From NCBI GenBank assembly GCA_002433485.1, contig DJIF01000037.1, forward strand, positions 1-20,130: a stretch of 20,130 nt of DNA, read 5' to 3'. The notes beneath the pieces were generated by a model, which saw only the letters and a program-made list of their open reading frames with translations, searched no databases and was not told where the DNA came from. Both the position numbers and the translations under genes were made by a program. This document shows, one piece after another, positions 1-7,616 of this stretch; position 1 is the stretch's first letter, and each line of letters opens with the position of its first letter. Source of the DNA: Deltaproteobacteria bacterium UBA6601 (GTDB lineage: Bacteria; Myxococcota_A; UBA796; UBA9615).

Positions 1-1
1 C

Positions 2-1102
2 TGCACCAAGAGCAGCTGTAGCAAGCCGTCACGCAGCCCGGTTCAGCTGGTACTCCCCCAGCACATCACCATCACACCGGTCGCTGCGCTCCAAGCCCGG
101 GCGGTGATCTTTGACCAGGATGACCCGGAAGCCAACGACCCCATCGTCCACGGCGACCCGGGACTTCGCGAGGGCATCTCTCTACGGCGGATTCGAGTCG
201 GAGTAGAAGCCTCCTGGCGCAACAGCATCACGCTTCGCGTAGTAGGCGGCTGGGATAATCGCTACGACGCCCTGCAAGCCTCTCCTCAAGGTCCCAATCT
301 GGTCGAAGCCCTATTTCGAGTAAAGGAAGTGCTCCCGCTGGAATTGGAGATGGGCCTGGGCCGGGTACCCTTCGGCAGGCAAGCACAGATCTCTTCGGCC
401 CTGCTAGCACTGGTTGAGCGCTCCATGGCCAGCGAACTGATTGCGCCAACCCGAGAACCCATCTTCACCATGCGCGGCGCGATTGGCCCCCGCAACAACC
501 GGGTCCTGCCTGAGCAGGCACTGCACTGGGCGGTGGCAATCTCCAATGGCGATGCCCCCTGGTCAGGCGACCCCAACCCATCACCCCGCATCACGGGCAG
601 GCTGCGCCTCGACCTGCTGCGCAGTTGGGACCCGCGCGAGGCCCAACTGGACGTAGCAGGTTTTGCAGTCTCACTGGGCGGCAGTATCTCCCACAACTGG
701 GGCCTGGAGGCGCGAACCCTCAGTGGCGGCGCAGACCTGGCAGTTCAGCTCAAGCGGGTCAGCCTGCAGGCCGAATTGCTGCTCTCACAAGCAACCCCGA
801 CCTTTGATACTGAAGGACTCCCCAGCCTGCTCAGCGAGCGCAGCAGCCTGGGATGGTACGGGCAGCTCGGAGTGGCAATCCTGCCTGGTCGCCTTGTGCT
901 GGCCGTCCGTGCCGGCGGCTACGACGACAACAACCAACTGGCTGACGCCGGTGACCGCATCGACATCGGCGGAGGGCTCAACCTCTTTCTCGCCAAAGGT
1001 CACCTCAAAGCCCAGCTACACTACATTCACCGAATGGAGCTCAGCGAGGGCCACCAGACCGACAACGACTCCCTGGTCTTTCAAGTCCAGGCGATGCTCT
1101 AG
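2..1102 (+). CDS. Porin-like outer-membrane beta-barrel protein, 5' end outside window
   Basis: The reading frame is open from the first bases of the window, so the true start lies upstream; a GTG at 104 is only an internal codon that could be mistaken for a start. The visible 366 residues show alternating hydrophobic/polar strands with polar turns (for example ITITPVAALQARAVIFDQDD near the left edge, then ISLRRIRVGVEASWRNSITL) and a last strand ending DSLVFQVQAML, as expected for an outer-membrane barrel. The order of strands, a segment like LELEMGLGRVPFGRQ, and a mid-chain RGAIGPRNNRV loop resemble phosphate-selective porin O/P-type barrels. That family match is by eye. It is followed after 11 nt by the zinc-ribbon gene and is probably co-transcribed with it. 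Substrate unknown. Confidence 0.7.
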   Translation, partial: CTKSSCSKPSRSPVQLVLPQHITITPVAALQARAVIFDQDDPEANDPIVHGDPGLREGISLRRIRVGVEASWRNSITLRVVGGWDNRYDALQASPQGPNLVEALFRVKEVLPLELEMGLGRVPFGRQAQISSALLALVERSMASELIAPTREPIFTMRGAIGPRNNRVLPEQALHWAVAISNGDAPWSGDPNPSPRITGRLRLDLLRSWDPREAQLDVAGFAVSLGGSISHNWGLEARTLSGGADLAVQLKRVSLQAELLLSQATPTFDTEGLPSLLSERSSLGWYGQLGVAILPGRLVLAVRAGGYDDNNQLADAGDRIDIGGGLNLFLAKGHLKAQLHYIHRMELSEGHQTDNDSLVFQVQAML

Positions 1103-1105
1103 GAG
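1101..1105 (+). promoter_or_regulatory. Ribosome binding site of the zinc-ribbon gene
   Basis: AGGAG lies 8 nt before the ATG at 1114 and starts inside the TAG stop codon of the porin-like gene. This supports the start choice and translation of the two genes from one mRNA. Confidence 0.7.
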
Positions 1106-1113
1106 AAACAAGC

Positions 1114-1524
1114 ATGGACTGCCCCAACTGCTCAGGGACCCTGAACGAGATCGAAAACGAAGGGGTCACCCTGGACTTCTGCGACGACTGCAAAGGCCTG
1201 TGGTTTGACCGCCACGAGGTCGCCGACTACTTCGAGTTGTCCCGAGATCTACCGGAACTCGACGGTGTCGACCGTCAGCTGGGCCCCAGCCGCATGAGCT
1301 GCCCGCGCTGCAAGACCACCATGAATCAGATCCTCTACGCGCCGCCCAACCAGCTGACCCTGGATCGCTGCGAAACATGCGGAGGCATGTGGTTCGATCG
1401 GGGCGAAGTGCCTCAGCTCCATCGGCTATCGGCCCAGCTCGAAGACCCCAGGAGCCGCTTCTCTGGCCTGACCCGCAACCTTAAAGCGAGGGGCTATCAA
1501 ATCGTCGGGTTCAAGGGCGACTGA
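1114..1524 (+). CDS. Tandem TFIIB-type zinc-ribbon protein
   Basis: A 136-residue soluble protein with two copies of a zf-TFIIB-like ribbon. Copy one has Cys3/Cys6 and Cys23/Cys26 followed by GLWFDRHE; copy two has Cys63/Cys66 and Cys86/Cys89 followed by GGMWFDRGE. The CxxC...CxxCxGxWFDxxE pattern is the hallmark of the small zinc-ribbon family found widely in bacteria, whose role is mostly unknown. Each ribbon should bind one zinc ion through four cysteines. No signal peptide or membrane segment is visible, so it is likely cytoplasmic. The ATG is preceded by AGGAG. It lies 11 nt behind the barrel gene and converges with the PHP lipoprotein gene 31 nt away. No convincing hairpin terminator is visible in those 31 nt. 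Confidence 0.88.
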   Translation: MDCPNCSGTLNEIENEGVTLDFCDDCKGLWFDRHEVADYFELSRDLPELDGVDRQLGPSRMSCPRCKTTMNQILYAPPNQLTLDRCETCGGMWFDRGEVPQLHRLSAQLEDPRSRFSGLTRNLKARGYQIVGFKGD

Positions 1525-1555
1525 TACACCACCGGATCCGCCAGAAGTCGCCGCA

Positions 1556-4500
1556 CTACTCCTCTGGAGCTGGCCGGAACCAGGACGGCACCCGGCCCAG
1601 GGCCTCAAAGCTATGGCCGTCACCATCCATATCACCATCCACATCCAGCCAGATGGGATTGGTAAAGGCAAAGGGGAACACCGGATAGGTACGCTCAAAG
1701 GGAGCCGGCTCGGCGGCCAGTGCGGCGCCACCCACGCTTAGATCGAGACTACTGAGAGCCCCGACCACAATCTCATTGAGTTCCAGCTTAGGTACTCCGA
1801 CCGGCGTGAACAGGGGCGATAGATCCTGCGACCCCATCGCCACCACCACGTACCAGGCATCCTGAGGCTGACCCTGCTCATCAACGGGAGAGACGCTCAG
1901 CCGAGCGTCCACCTTGGTGACCCCTGAGCGGTCAATCTCCTCACCCACCAGCTCCCGAATCATGCGACCGTTTTCATAAATCTCGACCCGATCAATGGCC
2001 ATCCACCTGGGCGCCTGCACCTTGATGGCCAACTCGGCAGTGCCAGCCGTAGCCGAGACATCCGCTCCGAGGCCCACACCGTCAACGGTGAAATCAATCA
2101 GCGGGCCGTAGCTGGGTACCACCTGGTGACCTCGAATCGCTTCGGCCAACTCCCGCTCATCAATGAGCTCAGGAGCGTCTACCGCAGAGCGGACGAAGTT
2201 GCGGGGGCAGCCCGACTCGATAGAGGTGAGACCGTGAGTATCGGAATTGCCCAACGCTGTGTGCCGATAACCCAGGTTCAACAGTGAGAACCAATCATCA
2301 AGCTGCCCCTCCATAGCACCGCTCACAAAGTGCGTACCGGCATCCAGCAGCTCCTGTTCTGCGGCAGTCCTCTCGATCATGGTGTAGAGCGAGGCACCCT
2401 CAGGGCAGGCCGGTAACGGCGTCCCGGCTGCCAACGCCCGATTGCACTCAACCTCTTCATGGGTTGGAGTGCGGATCAGATCAAAGCGCTTGCCGTTGAG
2501 GATCTCAATGGCCGGCACCTCAAGGGTGAAGTTGTCGACATCCAACAGATCGTTGCCACCAAGAAGGTTCAATAGGGGCGGTTCCAGATCGGGATCGAGC
2601 TGGCCACCGTCAAAAGGGTTAAAGCCGAACTGATCAAAGTAACCGAGGATTCCATCTCGAGGATGCCCTATGTAGACCACGGTCTCCTCAGGGCCATAGG
2701 CTCCAAGCTCGGCGATGCCGGCAATGATCTCGGCTGGCCGCAGCCCGGTCCAATCCAGGGCCCCACCCTTGGGCCGGTTGTGATCGATGAGCAGAGGGAA
2801 GCCCAGATAGTGACCCACTTCGATGCCGGTCACCTCAAGCCCGGCACTGGCCTGCAGCCATGGATCAAGCCCCATCTCTTCGAGGGCAGGCCGATAGTCG
2901 GTGATCACATCATGATCAGTAGCTGCAACGTACTCGACGCCCTCACAGGCCATGGTCTGAACCCGCAGCGACAACGGCACTCCCGAGTCATGGCTGGGAG
3001 CAGCGTGCACATGCAGATCGGCACTAACGAAGCCGCTGCTGTCGACCTCACGGTGCAGCACGGTCTCGACTTGAGTGAGAGCACCGGCCACAACCTCAAG
3101 TCCGGCGGGGCTGTCCTGTTCCAAACTGTCCCACAAGGAGTACTCCACTCCACGGCTCACATAGACTTGATAGCGGCCGGCTGGCAGCTCGAAGAGATGC
3201 TCTCCGCTGGAGGCAAAGGCGACATGGCTGAGACCACCTGCCACATAGGGGTCACCCAGATCTGCCAAGCTCAGCGCCCCATCGCCATCTAGAGGACGGA
3301 GCGACACCTTGGCCGGCAGCAGCCTACCCTCCTCATCGCGGACCTGAACCTGCAGCCGGCCGGGCCTGCGCGCGACGATCCCAACCTCAACTTCTTCGCC
3401 AGCAATGACCTGGAGCGGAATCGGCCGCGACGCAGAGCGCGCAGGATCTTTGCTGATAAGCAGATAGGACCCGGCCGGGAGTCGACCGGCGAACGATCCG
3501 TCGGGGACCGGGTCCGCTGCCAGATCGGTGCGCCACTGAGTGTAGAGGTCCTCGATAGGCGGCAGACCCAAATCATCCAAAGGAGCGCCGCTGTCGCGAT
3601 ACACGAGCACCGGGATGCCCGACAGCGTGCGCATGGTCCCCTGCTCTACCACAGTCCCTCGCACCGAGCCCAATTCCATGGCAAGCCCCCGATCCACAGA
3701 AGCCTGCAGCAGGGCGTCGAGAGCTGAACCAACATCACCACCGCCCACACCGAAGTAACGCTCGTAGGTAAAGACCTCGCGCTCGAAGGGCAGGATGCCG
3801 CCCTTCTGGGACAGTGGAGGACGCGCTGAGGCCCCAAAAACCGCTGTCAGAGAAGAGGTGAACAGTGGAGCCGACAGGTAACCGCTGTTGCCCACTGCAT
3901 AAGAGACCTCTGCCCCCGCGGCCCCCAGGTAGGGAAAGGAAAAGGGTTCCTCAATGCTGTTGACCCCGGACAGGAAGGAGTCTGCCACCACCCGGTTCTC
4001 ATGGAAGCCCGCGCCCGGGATGAAGATGTCAACATCACCTCCAGCCATGAAGAAGTCACCAAAGACCAGCCCCTCGGAGTTCAGATCATCGACCAGATCA
4101 AGGGGCCCCAGAGCCGGTTCAACCAGGAACTCATCGCAAGGCAGGCCTTCATCACCAGGGACCCATCCACAGGGATCGTCGAGACTCAAGAGTTCGTCAT
4201 CATCAACGCGGACCGCGGTGGTTCGTAGCGTCAAGTAGGGAGCGCCGGGCTCCAGAATGTAGTCGGTGATCTGCCAAACTTCGGGCAGGCCCAGGAGCCC
4301 ACCGAGTAAGCCCATATAAGAAATGTAATCGCCGGCACGGCCCTGACTTCGCACCACTGCGGGGCCACCATCGCTGCCATCGGCCAGAACCGACACATCA
4401 AGGGTCTCCATAATGTCCAGATTGACGGTGTCGAACATCTCCGAAAACACATCGCGGCCCTGCCCGGAACCGAAGCCGGAATCGATTCGCTTCAGATCGA

Positions 4501-4843
4501 TATCCACCAGAGAGCCGCCATAGAGGCCAACTCCAGGCGATGCACAGCTGCCCGCTAAATCGGGCCGCTCGTCAGGATCAATCTCACTGCCATCGGTGGT
4601 GTGCCCGAGCACATCGCAGCGCGCCCCCAAAATGCCCACTTTGAGGTGCTCATTCTCAAGGATGAAATCACCGATCCAGGCATCAGCAGCAGGCCCACCT
4701 ACCCACTGGTCACGACTGTCAATTTGGTAGGCGCTGGAGCCCTGAGAAGCGCTTGTACAAGAGCCCAGGGGAAGCACCACAAGAGCCACCGCAACAAGCT
4801 GAATGAACGCACGGAACAAGGTCACTGCAGTCTCCGAGTTCAT
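1556..4843 (-). CDS. Large lipoprotein with CehA/McbA-type PHP metallo-phosphoesterase domain
   Basis: A 1095-residue secreted lipoprotein. A signal peptide ends in the lipobox LPLGSC with Cys29 as the lipidated residue. Residues about 40-390 form a beta-rich region that I do not recognise. Residues about 395-600 look like two carboxypeptidase-regulatory-like/beta-sandwich modules (AGSYLLISKDP, LPAGRYQVYVSRGVEY). The PHP-like domain follows: DLHVH (609-613), ATDHD (641-645), E670, IGHPRD with His727, and GNSDTHG with D868 and H870. These provide the metal ligands expected of a PHP hydrolase, so the site appears intact. The C-terminus has an Asp-rich, calcium-loop-like stretch DVDGDMDGDGH (1067-1077). 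The substrate is unknown; phosphoesters or other hydrolysable esters are possible. No clear Shine-Dalgarno precedes the ATG. It is transcribed alone, divergent from the 3D-domain gene. Confidence 0.88.
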   Translation of the reverse strand: MNSETAVTLFRAFIQLVAVALVVLPLGSCTSASQGSSAYQIDSRDQWVGGPAADAWIGDFILENEHLKVGILGARCDVLGHTTDGSEIDPDERPDLAGSCASPGVGLYGGSLVDIDLKRIDSGFGSGQGRDVFSEMFDTVNLDIMETLDVSVLADGSDGGPAVVRSQGRAGDYISYMGLLGGLLGLPEVWQITDYILEPGAPYLTLRTTAVRVDDDELLSLDDPCGWVPGDEGLPCDEFLVEPALGPLDLVDDLNSEGLVFGDFFMAGGDVDIFIPGAGFHENRVVADSFLSGVNSIEEPFSFPYLGAAGAEVSYAVGNSGYLSAPLFTSSLTAVFGASARPPLSQKGGILPFEREVFTYERYFGVGGGDVGSALDALLQASVDRGLAMELGSVRGTVVEQGTMRTLSGIPVLVYRDSGAPLDDLGLPPIEDLYTQWRTDLAADPVPDGSFAGRLPAGSYLLISKDPARSASRPIPLQVIAGEEVEVGIVARRPGRLQVQVRDEEGRLLPAKVSLRPLDGDGALSLADLGDPYVAGGLSHVAFASSGEHLFELPAGRYQVYVSRGVEYSLWDSLEQDSPAGLEVVAGALTQVETVLHREVDSSGFVSADLHVHAAPSHDSGVPLSLRVQTMACEGVEYVAATDHDVITDYRPALEEMGLDPWLQASAGLEVTGIEVGHYLGFPLLIDHNRPKGGALDWTGLRPAEIIAGIAELGAYGPEETVVYIGHPRDGILGYFDQFGFNPFDGGQLDPDLEPPLLNLLGGNDLLDVDNFTLEVPAIEILNGKRFDLIRTPTHEEVECNRALAAGTPLPACPEGASLYTMIERTAAEQELLDAGTHFVSGAMEGQLDDWFSLLNLGYRHTALGNSDTHGLTSIESGCPRNFVRSAVDAPELIDERELAEAIRGHQVVPSYGPLIDFTVDGVGLGADVSATAGTAELAIKVQAPRWMAIDRVEIYENGRMIRELVGEEIDRSGVTKVDARLSVSPVDEQGQPQDAWYVVVAMGSQDLSPLFTPVGVPKLELNEIVVGALSSLDLSVGGAALAAEPAPFERTYPVFPFAFTNPIWLDVDGDMDGDGHSFEALGRVPSWFRPAPEE

Positions 4844-5005
4844 GAAAAGCCAAGTATGACACGACGCAACAGGTTACAAACTGACATGGTCAGGGTTCTA
4901 GCTGCCTGTAGTCAGTTGAAAACGATACTCGCTCTCAGCTAGAAGTCGCTTGCTGAACGGCAGCGGGTCTCGACCGCTGGCAGCTGACGCACATGCCTGC
5001 CCCCC
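4844..5005. promoter_or_regulatory. Divergent intergenic region, probably carrying both promoters
   Basis: These 162 bp separate two divergent starts, so promoters for both genes are expected here or just inside. On the + strand TTGAAA at 4916-4921 is followed 18 bp later by TAGAAG (4940-4945), a weak sigma-70-like pair. On the - strand I see only poor matches. Neither gene has a recognisable Shine-Dalgarno. The box assignments are tentative. Confidence 0.3.
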
Positions 5006-6076
5006 ATGGCAGCCCTCGTCCACCCTTTCAGGACGCTTGGAGCAAAGCCCTTGAGCCCCAGCGGCAGCCACAACGAAACGCGCCTGGTCAGCCTGCTTGG
5101 GTTGGCGCTGCTGTTTGCCATCGCAGTCCTGGCCAGCCATAAGGCGACCGCCCCTCAGCAAGCCCCGCCCTCTAGCAAGCCGGAGCACGGCAGCAGCCCC
5201 TCCGGGCTTACGGCAAGTCCTGAAACCGCTACGACGACGCCGGAGCCTGGCCCGCCCCACTCGGCGGCTACGACGCAGCAGGCAATCGCATCGACCGGCT
5301 GCCATGAGCTCATCTCGCTGCCACCTGGTTGGCTTGCCCTGGAGCGCTGCTTCGAAGAAGCCGCTGAGGCGCAGGCCATCGTGCGCCGGCTGCGGGCGGC
5401 CAACGTCCATGCCACCACCAGTACCGATCCCGGCGGTCGCACGGTCATCCGCTACCAGCCCCTAAGCGAGGCGGAAGCCCGCAGCGCAGGCAAACAGGCA
5501 CTCACCGCACGCAGACCCCAAGGTAGCGACCTTTATCAGCTCGAGGTGAAGCGCGACCCACTGGTCAACAGCTTCACCTGGCAGGTCTCAATGCCCTGCC
5601 CAGAAGACTGGTTGGAGGCCGGCTCGTTCAAGCTCACCGCCTACGTCCTGGCACAGGAGGACGACTTTGCTACCGAACCTCGCATCGAGGACCCCTGTGG
5701 ACTGAGTGGTAACTACTCGAAGCCATTCCTGTTCGGTGATGGCGTGCGCATGCAAGGCAGCGGGCTCACCAACCAGGGCGAGGTGGTCCACTTCAAGGGC
5801 AACAACTGCTTTGAGATCCTCGACTGTCCTCGGACCGCCTCCACTGCCTGCGCCAAGTCAGGTCGTACGGTCGCTGTCGACCCCCGCGTCATCTCCCTGG
5901 GCAGCAAACTGCTCATCGAGGACATCGGCCACCGGGTAGCTGAAGATACGGGCGGCGCGATCCGCGGCCAACACATCGATGTGTACTACGGAACCGAACT
6001 CCGCCTACGACAAGCATGGTCGCACACGCGAGAAGATCGCAAGGTCTGCGTCGCGCCCACGCCTACAGCGGGCTGA
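5006..6076 (+). CDS. Membrane-anchored 3D-domain (double-psi barrel) protein with possible SPOR-like segment
   Basis: A 356-residue protein. Residues 27-43 (LVSLLGLALLFAIAVLA) form a single membrane anchor or uncleaved signal, followed by a Pro/Ser/Thr-rich linker to about residue 95. Residues 100-170 (GWLALERCFEEAAEAQAIV then RTVIRYQPLSEAEARSAGKQ) have the spacing of a SPOR peptidoglycan-binding fold: this is a guess from pattern. Residues 208-335 are a 3D domain: FKLTAYV, AVDPRVISLGSKLLI with D292, AEDTGGAI with D314 and HIDVYYG with D325. The three aspartates name the family and correspond to the catalytic region of MltA-type lytic transglycosylases and resuscitation/stationary-phase factors. 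The likely role is cutting or remodelling of cell-wall glycan in the periplasm. An in-frame TGA 21 nt upstream fixes ATG 5006 as the first ATG, although no good ribosome site precedes it. Confidence 0.85.
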   Translation: MAALVHPFRTLGAKPLSPSGSHNETRLVSLLGLALLFAIAVLASHKATAPQQAPPSSKPEHGSSPSGLTASPETATTTPEPGPPHSAATTQQAIASTGCHELISLPPGWLALERCFEEAAEAQAIVRRLRAANVHATTSTDPGGRTVIRYQPLSEAEARSAGKQALTARRPQGSDLYQLEVKRDPLVNSFTWQVSMPCPEDWLEAGSFKLTAYVLAQEDDFATEPRIEDPCGLSGNYSKPFLFGDGVRMQGSGLTNQGEVVHFKGNNCFEILDCPRTASTACAKSGRTVAVDPRVISLGSKLLIEDIGHRVAEDTGGAIRGQHIDVYYGTELRLRQAWSHTREDRKVCVAPTPTAG

Positions 6077-6101
6077 GTTGAGCTGGTCCCATCAAAGCAA
6101 G

Positions 6102-7616
6102 CTAGCTGCCTTTAGGCTGGTGCGCACCGAGACCAAATTGCAGTTCAATCCCAAAGCGAAACAGCAATGAGCGCCGCAGAGTAGAGTAGACCTTGCGATC
6201 CAGCTGGTCACCGCCACCCTTCTCATCGATGTAATCGAGCAGCTCTGGCTGCGGCTTGCCGGCACCATCCATGCGAGTCAGGATTTCAGTTCCTGCTTGC
6301 CACAGATCAGCCTCATGATTCGGATAGACCAGGTGGGTGCGATGGAAACCCAGCTCAAAGAAAGGCCCCATGCCCAGATTCAGCTTCTTGTGAGGCCGCA
6401 ACAGGCTGCCGCGAAATCCAGCATAGAGACGACTGGTACGCACCAGCGCCGGCATCCGCACGACACGTTCTTCCACGACCAGGCTTCCCTGACCCTCGGA
6501 CCAGTCCACTTCAACCGGCTCACCCAGTGCCAGGGGCGACGCCGACTCCGGCTCTCCGTCGAAGTAGTAAGCGAGCTCACCGCTGAGCTTCAATACCACT
6601 GCAGGCCCAACCTCAAACCGTCCGCCCAGTTCTGCCTGAAAGCCAACATGTCGCATCAACACCGAACCCGCATCCAACACACCCAGGCTGACCGGGTCCT
6701 TGTAGCCGGCCCAGGGGATACCAGGTCCCCAGGCAGCGGCGAAGCGAGCGGCGATCCGGAGCTCAGTGGCTCTGCCACCTGAGTGTACGCCGCTGCCGAG
6801 ACGGACCTGCGGTCCAACAAACAGCTGCAGCACAGGGCCAGGAGCGTGGTGCTCAGCCTGTTCCGAGTGAAGCGCACTATCCAATTGCACGATGCCACCC
6901 AGCGAGAGACGCGGAATCGGATGGACCTGGGCCCCAACTCGCATGCCCACTGGCCAGAATGGCGGTGCTACGCCTTGCTGGGGCTGCACTTGAACATCAC
7001 CGAGGTTGGTTCTCAGCTGCTGCCCGTCAATGCAGGTGCTATTCACCACCGCAACGTTCCGCGCCGCATCCTCCTCGTCGGTGCAGCCGAAGCCGCGCAC
7101 ACCAGTGGCCAGGCCATAGGAAAAACCAATCTCAACGATGTCCTGGTTACGCAACCATTTTGCTGCCGGCCCCTGGCCCAACTTCCGACCGGCGCCCAAG
7201 CGCTTGAGTCGAGTTCGACTCTGCCGCACCAGGTCGGTGAACATGCTCTGACCACGCTGACTGGCAACAAAACTCTCAAAATCCAGCACAGCGAGCTCAT
7301 TGCGACCCAGGCACTGGGCCAACACCCCCCGCCAGAACAACAGGTAGGGCGCCTTGCCCTCCTCTTCATAGACCCGCAACACCTCGTCCCAGACCTCTAC
7401 CACCTTCTGCATGCCAGCGGCAGATACCCGATGCTTCAGAGTGTGCACATTGGCGCACTCCTGCTGGTTGATCTCGCTCGCCCGAGTTGCGACGTCAATC
7501 GAAGGATCTGCATGGGCTGTAGGAGCGACCAGCACAGCCAAAAGGCACAGGCCAAGGCCACAGGCCCAGATAGAGGCTGAACCCAACCGGCCGACTCGCT
7601 TTTCTGGGTATCTCAT
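6102..7616 (-). CDS. Putative outer-membrane barrel protein with helical N-terminal region; last gene of the kinase/ABC operon
   Basis: I chose the ATG at 7616, which forms an ATGA overlap with the stop of the preceding gene; an upstream in-frame ATG at 7640 would add eight residues that break the signal-peptide pattern. The product has 504 residues. The signal peptide ends at AHA, about residue 36. Residues about 45-145 are helical and TPR-like (VVEVWDEVLRVYEEEGKAPY, LAVLDFESFVASQRG). From residue 158 on there are alternating amphipathic strands (IVEIGFSYGLATGVRGF, MRVGAQVHPIPRLSLGGIV, LYAGFRGSL) ending in LLFRFGIELQFGLGA. This suggests a C-terminal transmembrane barrel. No family was recognised. 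As the last gene of the operon it would place the system's outermost component in the outer membrane. It converges with the 3D-domain gene 25 nt away, with no clear terminator between them. Confidence 0.72.
   Translation of the reverse strand: MRYPEKRVGRLGSASIWACGLGLCLLAVLVAPTAHADPSIDVATRASEINQQECANVHTLKHRVSAAGMQKVVEVWDEVLRVYEEEGKAPYLLFWRGVLAQCLGRNELAVLDFESFVASQRGQSMFTDLVRQSRTRLKRLGAGRKLGQGPAAKWLRNQDIVEIGFSYGLATGVRGFGCTDEEDAARNVAVVNSTCIDGQQLRTNLGDVQVQPQQGVAPPFWPVGMRVGAQVHPIPRLSLGGIVQLDSALHSEQAEHHAPGPVLQLFVGPQVRLGSGVHSGGRATELRIAARFAAAWGPGIPWAGYKDPVSLGVLDAGSVLMRHVGFQAELGGRFEVGPAVVLKLSGELAYYFDGEPESASPLALGEPVEVDWSEGQGSLVVEERVVRMPALVRTSRLYAGFRGSLLRPHKKLNLGMGPFFELGFHRTHLVYPNHEADLWQAGTEILTRMDGAGKPQPELLDYIDEKGGGDQLDRKVYSTLRRSLLFRFGIELQFGLGAHQPKGS

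Noticed and set aside
1525..1555. CGGATCCG palindrome between convergent genes as a terminator
   Set aside because: An 8-base palindrome without loop or T-tract cannot be supported as a terminator.
2663..3292. Open frame of 209 codons on the + strand
   Set aside because: Antisense to the PHP domain region, including the metal-binding motifs; no independent coding evidence.
6077..6101. Bidirectional terminator between the 3D-domain gene and the operon end
   Set aside because: Only 3-4 bp pairings and no T-tract were found in and around the 25-nt gap.
6783..7580. Open frame of 265 codons on the + strand
   Set aside because: Antisense to the barrel-protein gene, whose signal peptide and strand pattern are convincing.
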